NCBI GenBank assembly: GCA_949152475.1
Contig: OX424562.1
Span: forward strand, 24,242,209-24,306,208
Direction: 5' to 3'
Length of the DNA: 64,000 nucleotides
Source of the DNA: Terebella lapidaria
Lineage: Eukaryota > Annelida > Polychaeta > Terebellida > Terebellidae
In this document: in pieces, positions 10,492-20,200 of the stretch
Position numbering within the stretch: position 1 is the first letter of the stretch
How the letters are laid out: each line of letters opens with the position of its first letter
Translations under genes and position numbers: made by a program
Notes under the pieces: model-generated
Database searches by the model: none
Told to the model about the DNA's origin: nothing
Seen by the model: the letters and a program-made list of their open reading frames with translations, nothing else

Positions 10492-12639
10492 TATTTTCTT
10501 GGTTGTGATTTTTATCAGCTAAAAAATATTTTAAAAAATGAAAAAAAAATCACGATTTAGAGAGATTGCATAAAAGCAATGAACAAATGATAAACAAATC
10601 TTCAAGCTGGAGTGATGGAATCTATAGAAATGATAGATTTAAAAATTATCATGACACAAGTACCGCATCTGTGCCTACTGTACTGTGTCCATGACATTCT
10701 GAACATTTCCGTACGTTTATTCTGATAATGACTTCTCATTTCATTTATACTGGATGTCCACTGATGTCTTCGTGTCAATATAAAAATGAACATTAACATT
10801 TTACAGTTGATGCACATGACAAAAAAATAAACAGTTAGATTTGTTCCCATCAAACCTAATTTTGGGTAAACTGTCATTTATCCATACACCCAGTGTCCAA
10901 GAAGTTGGAGTTATGTTGGATGTGACTTTCATATAACAAACTTCTTAATTTTCCCCATGCTGTTCTCATTCACTGAGCATATCACTGAACCTCATTCATT
11001 GCGTTCATGTCTCTAGGCATACATTTTATGACATTGTAATTAATCGTACCTTGTTAGTGAATATTTTGTATGTGTGTAATTAATAAATGATAATGAATAT
11101 ATGTCTGCACATTGGTGTTTTCCAGTTGCACCCTTTTATATACTTCGAGCCTTATTATTTTTTTGAAATGTTCTGAGAATTTTCAGTCCGTTTTTTTGGA
11201 AGATACAATTCTTCAAATTTGTATTAAGTGATTATCATGTGATGAAGGTATCCTTGAGTAGATCAAACTACAGCCCCTAGATATTGTGCTCCAGTCAATT
11301 TTGCACCAGAATGCTTATCGTACAATAAATTATTGTTACATATCTTGTAAAGCTGGTGTTTCAATACTTGTAGCTCTTGTTTGGAGAATCTTCTTTTCAG
11401 AGAGAGACGCGTCAGATTCATTCTGGCCCTGGCACAACAGCCACGATTTCACATGTGTATATTCATTTTAAGGCATTCTCCAATGAATTAGACCTTTCAA
11501 TGCCGCCTGTAATTGCTGGACTTGTTCGTGCAAGAAGTGATTTTCATTCAGCAGCTTCTCATGTTTCCTCCACGTCTCATTTTGTCTACATCTGTAATCG
11601 AAACGTTTGGGTCTAGATCTAGTCATCAATATTTTCACCATTTATCTTCTAGCTTTCTCTTTGGTCTGATCCTCGAACGGGTATTGTAGGCCCAATTGCT
11701 GTTGCTGTGGTTGTATTCCTTCAGCTTTTCCTTGCAGCTTGTCTGGTTTTCCTTTCATTTTTGTCGGGTCCAGGGAAGCACCCAATTGCTCACTCACCTT
11801 TTGATCAGTGAACCCGATTGTTCATCGTGGCGTTTAGTGATGGTATATGTGTATGGTATGAAATGTGGGTATAACGGTAGTGATTACAAATAAGCAGCAT
11901 TGAACGAACGCTAGCCTGAATACAAACAAAGATACAGACCCAAATGCGATACCCTCTCCTATCGGGGTGAGGGTAAATATTGCGAAAATGTCCACACTTC
12001 TCTCCAAATGCTCTTCTGGGAATGACTCTAAAAGCATTTTGGTGCGGGGAGCCTCCAACATGGGGTTTTTTGAATATTGGTTTTGATAACTTATATACGT
12101 TTTGATGCGCATAAGTATAGGATGGTTCGTTTTCTTTGGTTCAATGTGCACAGGAAGGAATCATCCAAACATGACATGGGCAGAGGCTATGGAGGTGTTT
12201 GGATTTTGATTGTGAGGACTCAATACTCACATGTAGCCCGCACATCCATTTGTTTGTGATCTCTGACGGCCTTGAAGACATTTTTCAGTGGTGGTGCTTT
12301 TTTGTGCGGCACCAGGCCTAATCGACTGGAGCACTGTAAAGCATGAAATTGCCTTTTGTTTGTTTTCCTTGCACGTTGTTTGACTGTCTGATGCTCCTGA
12401 ATCTGGCCTTTTATATTTGCTGTGTGTGTTCATTCATACATGGGGTATATGGTATATCTTGGGGGTATTTGGTATCAACAACGGCTAAAGAGTCTGATAT
12501 GAGTTGTTTCTGCTTGGGAGCAGAGAAACCTCCTATGAACAGTTTCGTGAAAATGGAGTTATCCTTTGTGGTTGAATAGTGTTAGGGGTGAGAGATATCA
12601 TGCGACTTATACTTGACCATGTTTTGTCTTGCAACACCC
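10492..12639 (+). other. Spacer between cassettes F and G
   Basis: No gene is recognised. A 55-base piece at 11601-11655 (around GTTTGGGTCTAGATCTAGTC) matches the 3' untranslated part of the LINE family present elsewhere in the window. The rest contains only short, family-less ORFs. Confidence 0.45.
11601..11655 (+). mobile_element. LINE 3' UTR fragment
   Basis: Matches the sequence between the coding end and the TTC tail of the local LINE family (compare 26470-26530 and 47260-47310). No tail or target duplication is seen. Confidence 0.55.
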
Positions 12640-12995
12640 TCAGAGCATTGTAATTGGTCTTGCTTGTTGCTGTTTTTACCAGACAAGACTACAAAAACTA
12701 GTCCATCATAACAATAATTCACGACGTGGCCTGATGAGTGGCAACTCGTACAAATTTACACCAATATTATAATATAGCAGGCTGGAGTCGTTACTGTGTA
12801 ATATGAAACTCATTTAGGATTACCATTCAAATGAATACTTGGTAAATAGTAAATACACATCGTGCTACTGATGCATGATTTAGAAATTGGTATTATAATG
12901 GGGATAAATAATGGTCTGGACGTTTGATTGTTGAACGCATCCCGGGACCAGTCATGTGACACCAATAATTTCAGTGACTTTTTAAAATATTTCAG
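12640..12995 (+). repeat. Duplicated intron block upstream of cassette G
   Basis: About 350 bases before cassette G recur before cassette H (15470-15908) with high identity, for example AACTAGTCCATCATAACAAT and TAAATACACATCGTGCTACT. The block shows that G and H arose by copying of an intron-plus-exon unit about 2.9 kb apart. The copy before H contains a LINE tail that this copy lacks, so duplication came first. Confidence 0.8.
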
Positions 12996-13240
12996 ATGAC
13001 GTCCAGTGCACCATTCGTGTGCAGTTTGTGCTCGGAGACGTTTCCTCTCAAGGGCAATCTGCGAAAACATATCAACCTACACAACGGGATATTCAAACAC
13101 CACTGTACTTATTGGGTTCATGTCGCCATCGGATTTGAAAGCTTCCCACACTGGAAAGGAGGAATTCCATTGTGAAGTCTGTGGTAAATCGTACTGTTAC
13201 AAAAGCCGTGAGATATCTTGCCCTGAAAGGCGGCAAAGGC
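12996..13240 (+). pseudogene. Zinc-finger cassette G, decayed
   Basis: The acceptor TATTTCAG and the phase 0 opening (MTSSAPFVC) remain, and finger 1 is intact with contacts L,G,N,K. In finger 2 a deletion removes the second Cys and shifts the frame. A second deletion removes the KGH region. Finger 3 starts (CEVCGKSYCYKS) but breaks off before its His/Cys pair and runs into unrelated sequence. As an exon it would give a single finger plus an aberrant tail. Compared with cassette H the losses are private to G. Confidence 0.75.
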
Positions 13241-13357
13241 GGCTTAAGTACATGACTACACCTAGACTACGTTGGATCTGTGTACATATGTTGGCACTCA
13301 GGATACGTGACATACATGTTATGGGCCATTCTCTGCCCACTGGGCACATGACTTTTT

Positions 13358-13537
13358 AAAGACGTCTTTTTCCGTCATTTGGTGACGTCTTATTTACGTC
13401 TCATTTTGGCTTTATATGCAAAGCTGAAAGACGTCTTTTATGACAGAAAAATGACGTCTTTTCGAAAACAGTAAAAAGACGTCTTTTATATAACAGTAAA
13501 AAGACGTCTTTTATATAACAGTAAAGAGACGTCTTTT
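13358..13537 (+). repeat. Minisatellite with palindromic AAAAGACGTCTTTT core
   Basis: At least six copies of GACGTCTT occur within 180 bases. Three lie in a regular 26-base array of ATAACAGTAAAAAGACGTCT. The core is a perfect palindrome, so each unit could form a cruciform or bind a dimeric factor. It begins about 120 bases past the broken end of cassette G. Confidence 0.75.
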
Positions 13538-13772
13538 GGACGATGTAATAAGTCGCTGAATAGACGACACTGCTTACCACCATTAAAGAGCATGTGTCAC
13601 TAAAAATTGGGTATTGGTTTTTAGGTGTATGTGAAAGCACTATTTGAACTGAACAAAACGGTCTTTACAGCATATTGATATCATGATTTCTTCCAAAGTT
13701 ATGGCACTTCAAACATTTCCATGATCACAGCATCTGACAGCTAATTAATATGCAAATGAGATGTGTGACGTC

Positions 13773-13847
13773 ATACTTTATATCCTTGTTTGGCACTGAA
13801 ATGGCCTTCTTGAGCCCAAAGTGCCGTTAAGCTTTATTTCTTCTTCA
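13773..13847 (+). mobile_element. LINE 3' tail (about 75 bp)
   Basis: Contains the family signature TTGGCACTGAAATGGCCTTC and GCCCAAAGTGCCGTTAAGC followed by TTTATTTCTTCTTC. It abuts the DIRS-like fossil on its right. Confidence 0.75.
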
Positions 13848-15180
13848 TGTCGTGGGGTTTCCGGGAGTGGATGGTTTATATGTCGAGGTTGCAGGTTGTT
13901 TGCTGTGTGAACGGAAATTAGCTGGATCCTGTTTTGTAGTTGGTGCGGTACCATGGCATGGGCGGTACATGGGGTGATATGAGGAACATCTGGAGCATTT
14001 GTGGCTGTAATTGCATTTGGTGTCTTGGCTGCGGCTTTCTTGTCTGCTGTGGAAGGCCACGCAATACCCGTACGGGATGAGATTACCGCCTTAATTTGAC
14101 CGCCGTTGCGGCCGTTTGAGGTACTGGAGGCTGATTTGGGGTTTTGACGGAAGGTGGCTCACTTGTTGAAGCCATACTGAATATAGAGATCCTGACGTAT
14201 AGTGGACCAGCTATACCTCTCCATTTGCGGTCTTGGCGAAAGTGGTGATCCCTACGCCGCCCAGTCATAGCCCATTTTTGCCATATCAGATATGGTTTTC
14301 TTGTATGTTAGGAGGGATTTTTTGACCAGGAGAATAACCCTGTCAAGGTCGGTTGCTTTGGTGATGTATACAGCGTTGATTACATCGAAGGCTTCGAGCC
14401 ACTGGGCGATGGTGAGGTTGACTTTTGGGCGGGATTGTTTGAAGTAGGCATTGTTATGCCTGTCCGGCTTTAGATACAGTGTACCTGACTCTGGGAAGGT
14501 TTGGTGTTTGATGCAGGCAGACATTTCGACAAACTTGTCTTTAAGGATTTTCCGTTTGGTCTTTGTGGAGATAGAGGTGCCGAGAAGCGAGCCGAAGCTC
14601 ATGCGGCTGGCATGTTCAGTAGTCTCATCAGAGTATGATGTCTCGGAGTCTGACTTACCAGAGTGGCAGTGGCAGGAGGTGCGTGATCGCTTCTTGTGCC
14701 TCCTGTGTTTCCTGTGTCGTGCAGTTGGCTGACTTTGGCGAATCGGGCTATCATCGGAGTCAGAAGATGAAGAAAGAGGTGGTTGACGGGGATTGCTGTC
14801 GTCGCTTAGAAGGACCTAGTGACAAGGAGCTCTCAGCATCAGAGTATGGGGGAGACTCCATGGCTGATGTTGGGGATCGGGAGTTGCATCCGGGGGCGGC
14901 ACGTGTCTTGCTGCTGTTCCTAGCAGCATTGGTCGGCTGGCGTATGCTGCCTATGCCGCTTGGTCCTGGGCGGTTACTTATTAGGCTTGCCTTGCCTGCA
15001 GAGGACATCAGGGATTCGGACTCAGGGTCGAGAGATGGGATCGTTTGACGGTTGGCCTGGGACGGCCAGCTCTGTTGTACTGCTTTCCGGGTTGCCCGTA
15101 TCTTTCGGAGGAGTGCGAGAGGATCCGAGGTTCCTGCCGGGGGTCCTTGGGATGTTGTTGGGAGCGGGTTTTCGGCATGA
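13848..15180 (-). mobile_element. DIRS-like retrotransposon fossil, gag-like region
   Basis: The minus strand carries pieces typical of the gag-like first ORF of DIRS-type tyrosine-recombinase retrotransposons: a Ser/Pro-rich N-terminal part, a central helical region and a C-terminal Cys/His zinc motif (KCNYSHKCSRC). No reverse transcriptase or recombinase part is present. It is broken at several places (roughly three or four) and looks old. It lies between cassettes G and H, so it probably arrived after or during their separation. Confidence 0.6.
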
Positions 15181-15469
15181 TGTCACAGAGCGGAGCTGAT
15201 GTCAGTTCTCTGAAATGAATAATATAAAAGCGGAATAGAATGAACCGAAACAGAATATTAACAATTTCATGGCAACTGCGAGGTAACCATAGCAGGGATA
15301 TAGGAATAGTTGTAGATGCAATGGCTAAGCAACTGCCGATAGGGTGGAATTGTAAACCAAGTTAATATGTAGATAGCTGTGATAGCGGTATGGTGGCAAC
15401 TGCCGAAATATTATGGATACAAGTTAGCAACATGTTTTCTAATTACTCCTCGTGATTGGTCGCAGCTTG

Positions 15470-15908
15470 CTTGTTGATGTTTTTGCCGACTTTCTGGGCA
15501 CCAAACCCGGACAAGACTGCAAAAACTAGTCCATCATAACAATAATTCACAACGTGACCTGACGAGTGGCGACTCGTACAAAATAGTACCCATGTTATAA
15601 TATAGCAGGCTGGAGTCATTACTACGTAATATGATATGAATATTTAATTGTAGAACTTCGGTCTTATCATTCTTGATACTACTTTATATCCTCGTTTGGC
15701 ACTGAAATGGCCTTCTTGAGCCCAAAGTGCCGTTAAACTTTTTTTCTTCTTCATATGAACACTTATCCAATAGTAAATACACATCGTGCTACTGATGCAT
15801 GATTTAGAAATTGGTATTATAATGGGGATAAATAATGGTCTGGATGTTTGATTGTTGAACGCATCACGTGACCTTTGACTTTTTTTAGTGACTTTTTTTA
15901 TATTCCAG
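15470..15908 (+). repeat. Duplicated intron block upstream of cassette H
   Basis: Second copy of the block at 12640-12995. It carries an extra LINE tail at 15641-15752 flanked by ATATGAA on both sides, and the flanking sequence on either side matches the uninterrupted copy before cassette G. Confidence 0.8.
15641..15752 (+). mobile_element. LINE 3' tail inserted with 7-bp target duplication
   Basis: A 112-bp 5'-truncated copy of the local LINE (TTTAATTGTAGAACTTCGG through the TTC tail) is flanked by ATATGAA at 15634-15640 and 15753-15759. The paralogous block before cassette G is the empty site, although about 25 bases differ at the junction. Confidence 0.8.
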
Positions 15909-16174
15909 ATGACGTCCAGTGCACCATTCGTGTGCAGTTTGTGCTCGAAGACGTTTTCACTCAAGGGCAATCTGCGAAAACATATGAACCCCTACACAAC
16001 GGGATATTCAAACATTACTGTACTTTTTGTAACAAGGGGTTCATGTCGCCATCGGATTTGAAAGGACATATAGCTTCCCACACTGGAAAGAAGGAATTCC
16101 ATTGTGAAGCATGTGGTAAATCGTACTGTTACAAAAGTCACCTGAAGGAACACAGGTGTACCAAGCGATATTAA
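15909..16174 (+). pseudogene. Zinc-finger cassette H, one frame change
   Basis: Opens in phase 0 after TATTCCAG with MTSSAPFVC. Finger 1 (contacts L,G,N,K) is in the opening frame; fingers 2 and 3 (S,S,D,G / Y,S,H,E) are intact but in another frame, because two extra C bases follow the ATGAAC codons between finger 1 and finger 2 (near 15990). Without them the exon would match E and F in length within a few residues; finger 3 here ends HRCTKRY. It is either a recent pseudo-exon or a sequencing error. AATAAA lies 25 bases after the stop. Confidence 0.75.
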
Positions 16175-16198
16175 TGTTTTATTGTAATCGCGCTGTGA

Positions 16199-16204
16199 AA
16201 TAAA
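16199..16204 (+). other. Poly(A) signal for cassette H
   Basis: AATAAA lies 25 bases past the cassette H stop codon. Confidence 0.55.
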
Positions 16205-17177
16205 GTGATGTGATGTGGCAAGTGATGTGTTATATATGTTATCAGGTGAGATTGGTAAGCATCAGTCCTCAAATCTATTGTAAATATGAGTTTAGTTACG
16301 TTCTTTGTACATCTACAGTACCAGTTTAATGATAATGTATATTTAATAACGTCAAGATTGTTTGCACATGTATGTAACTATATATGTTTTATGGGCGAAA
16401 TGCCTGGAATATAAAGAGTGAGTCTGAGTTTGTTCTACAGGAGTTCAGCATCACATGTGCCAGCTTTCTATACCGGAAGATACGATAATAAGCTCACACT
16501 ACATATTATACTCGTTACAAAAACCACTTGATCAGATACCGTACTTGAGTTTTGTTAGTTGACAGGTTATTTTTTTAATGTGGTGTCTGCCTTCTCGACT
16601 GGGTCACCGGTGAAAGCCAGCTGTCACATTACATTGACGATCGAGGAGATCTAAAATAGTTGGAAGTCTGAACTCTGAAATCGTGGACAAATTCTCTACC
16701 ACGTAACTGGGTTGGGGTAACCACGGAGTTTTTGGAGGTAACCTGTGGGGGAAAAGGCAGTGAGGATATGAGCGTGTGAAATGCTCCCATCAATGGAGGA
16801 AAGAATATGGAGATGCGGAGTCGTTGATGGCAATTTGTGTCTCCTTAGCATAGCAATAATGTGCCCCGTCAGAAAATGTGTCCCCTCATAGTGCAGCAGA
16901 TAAGCTGAAGTATTGTTCAAATTTGGAAGAAAGCGCCAAATTTGGCACACACATGCCAAAACATATATATTAAATGATAAAAGCAAGCCCCAAGCAAGAT
17001 TTTTAATTTAAACTTATTTTTGGTGATTTGCGTGTGGTACCCCCTTTTTCGCTAAAGTGCGGTATATTAAGAAAAATGTTGTTTTGATGGTTGCTTCAAA
17101 ATACATCATGTAGCATACCAAACTCTTCAGTGCGACAACAGGAAGAAAACAGAATATATAACGTAGTACTGGGTGTC
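16205..17177. other. Spacer between the cassette array and the giant ORF
   Basis: No gene or element end is recognised. Both neighbours point toward this stretch (convergent), so it should hold two 3' ends. Confidence 0.45.
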
Positions 17178-17183
17178 TTTTAT
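17178..17183 (-). other. Poly(A) signal of the 1,539-codon ORF
   Basis: On the minus strand AATAAA starts 25 bases after the TAG stop of the long ORF, a very short but workable 3' UTR. Confidence 0.55.
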
Positions 17184-17207
17184 TGGTCTTACAATGTGAA
17201 ACAAGGC

Positions 17208-20200
17208 CTATTCTTGGTGACACGTGCCGGCGCATGCACACAGTGCAGTACACGGAAGACTGGATTTGCTACATTTACAGAGTCCCCTGCAGGCCTTCTT
17301 GCAGCCACAACGGATTAGCTCTTGACATGATTTGGATGCTTCAGGTAAGTTAGTCCATGTTGGAGACCATCGCCCAGAGGTTGTTTGCCATCCCCACTTG
17401 CCTGGGTCCGGCAGGTTCTGCGTGGCTACCAATGTTTGACCCCAGACGTGGCCAGCCTGATATGCTGCCCTCTTTGTGTGCTCTAGCAGAGCTGACTGAG
17501 TTGGTGGTATATTGTCAATGCTTCTGGTTCCTTGAGCAAACATTACTTGACGAGCTTCGTTGACTCGACTAAGAGGGGACGTGCGACTGTACATCAAGAT
17601 GACATATCTTTCGAGTGATGCAATATCATCTTCCGAAATGTTCTCAGGTTGTGTAGAAAGGTTAACAAATGTTGTGGTGACGTCCATGTGTGCTTGCCAA
17701 GTATGAAAGCCGGTTTTCTTCCCTATCCCACAAAGTGCTGAGGTGGTGTCACAACCCGTGACAGCATGAAAGAAAGGCAAGGCTGCGCACATTCTTGGAC
17801 CCAAGTCACAAGCGATTGTGTGTGCTGGAATATACCTGTAGTTTTTCCCGACTCCGAAGGCAATCCACAGTTCATGGAGGTCGATTTTTGACATGTTGGC
17901 TATAGCTAAGACAACTATGTCTGTGTCAACGGTCCTGATCATTACTTTCAAATGACCCTCCTTTGCAGCATGGGCAGCATGCAGCAGTACGCGAGTGTCT
18001 GCCTCTTCATGGTTGCATGGTGCAATGCCCTGTTTATTGACGTCATGATTAGATGACACCAGAATGTCTTCTTTGTATGTACTGATGACTGATGTACCTT
18101 CCGGTGCTTGCATGGCGATTACTTGACCAGCCAGAAACTCGAAGAGTTCTTCTTTGTTCTCGTCATTCCTCAAGAATGTTTGCCAATTAGCTGGTATCAG
18201 CGTGTTATGTGATACACGTCTTCTCGAGCCTTGTCCTCTTGCTTCTCGCATACTTTTCTTCAGACTGGATGGCAGATACACATCCCAGACAATGTCCACC
18301 CGTTTAACATTCTGTGCTTGTTTAATGACATAAGGCACAAATACCAGTGTTGCATAGTCGAGGAATGTTTTGCATTGCCTTGGTGGCAGTAAGTGTACCA
18401 CTGCAGCACCGTCCATAATTTTCGCATCCACTTGAGGTGTGTCCAGTTGAGGATGCAAGTCTTTTTCAAGGCAAGGGAGAAGCTCTGATTTCTGTCCAAT
18501 TCTCAGGTTTCCCATAGATGACAAAGATGGGGGGCATGCCTGATTTTCGTGTTTGAAGAACTCTTCAAGGTTGCCTTCTCTAGCTTGACAACCTATATAT
18601 AGTCGGGAAAACAGACTGCATTCACTCTTCAAAGCAGACACTTTTGTTTGGGCCTTGGGGCGTTTTGTTGTTGATGTTTCGAATAGTGGAAGATTATTCC
18701 TGTTGATCGTGTCAGTGATTGGAGTCGAGCATTTGCGTAGTCTTTCTTCTACATATGTCTCATACTGAGATACACCTATCTGTTGTACCGTCTTGAGTGT
18801 TTCCACTGATGTCTCAGACATCACATCCTTTGTTTCAAGATTGTATAGGTCGGTCGTTTCTTCACAGAAAGGGTTACCCATTTCCTTCAATGTATCAACA
18901 AGAGCTTTGACATCCTTCTTAAAGGCCTTTTGTGAGTGAGGAGTTTGCTCATGATGTTTGGTCTCTCCCATCTTTGTACTGAAAAGAGTCTTCTCAAATT
19001 CCTTCACAACTCTTGACACCTCTGGACCGGCTATCATCCAACGCCTCAGAGCTGATGGGCTTTCTGTTAGACCCACTGCACCCCCATCACCTTTGATGGC
19101 TGCGTTTTCCTGTTCATGGTTGTGATCCAGTGAAATCTTTGAGAATGCACGGCTTGACTTCTGGACAACAAACCCCCGGCCATTTTGAAATGCTTGGTGG
19201 ACTTCTGGGTGTTTCTCAGGTAAAGCCATCATATCTCGAATATGCACCGGTAACCATCTGGCATAATGGTGCTGATCCATGGCAAACAGCCAGGGTACGA
19301 GTTCACCAAGAACCTGGACATAGAGTGAGAAGTTTCCCTCCATGATAGACCTAACATACTCCATTGTCATCAACTGCAAGTACAGGGTCATGGACCAGTA
19401 CTTGAACTGAGGATGGATCTCTGATTTCTCTCTCACCCATGATGTGAAATCAAGATGATCACTTGCCTCCAAGCTGGCTGCATATTTACTGAATGCGCTT
19501 GTTTGCAGAATGTACAATGCAACTGCTGTGACCTGATGTGTGTATCTACAGCGAGTGACATGGCACGCCTTCAGTGCTGCATCTGCTCTTCCTGGGGTTG
19601 TAATGTTTGCTCGAACCAAAGCATTGGTCCATCCACTGTTGTTGAGCCATTTCCCGAGGAATCTGAGAAGAACCATTTCAATGTGGAGTCCTCCCATCAT
19701 CACAATCATCTTGTCTTCTCCTAGCATTGCTGGCTGGTTCCACTGAATCTGTTTGGCTATGGCAAAGAGTGGTTGATCCATGCAGATGATGGGCGTCTGT
19801 CCTGGATTTAGGAAACATGTTGCATCTTTGACAATTTTCATTGAATGCATAATCATTGCATGCGAATGAGCAACTTCATGAAACAAAGGTAGAAGGCAAG
19901 TCGTAGCTGGGGGATTTGTCAGAGGGTTCTGTTGAGATGCATGGTAAGCTGACCATGAGACACTGTCATCACTTCTAAGCACATCTTGGGCTATGAGTGT
20001 TTTTGTGTGATCAAGCCATTTGTGTTCGGAATCGATCCCATCATCAATCATGTAAGACAGAGGCTTCGGATCGCTATTTGTGATGGGGGCAAATTGATCC
20101 CTCGTTGTGTGTGCCACAGGCTGAATATCAGTATACCTGACTGGAAGCTGTGAAACTCTCTTCTGCTTTGGGAGATTTGAACCAATATGTGTTATGTTGC

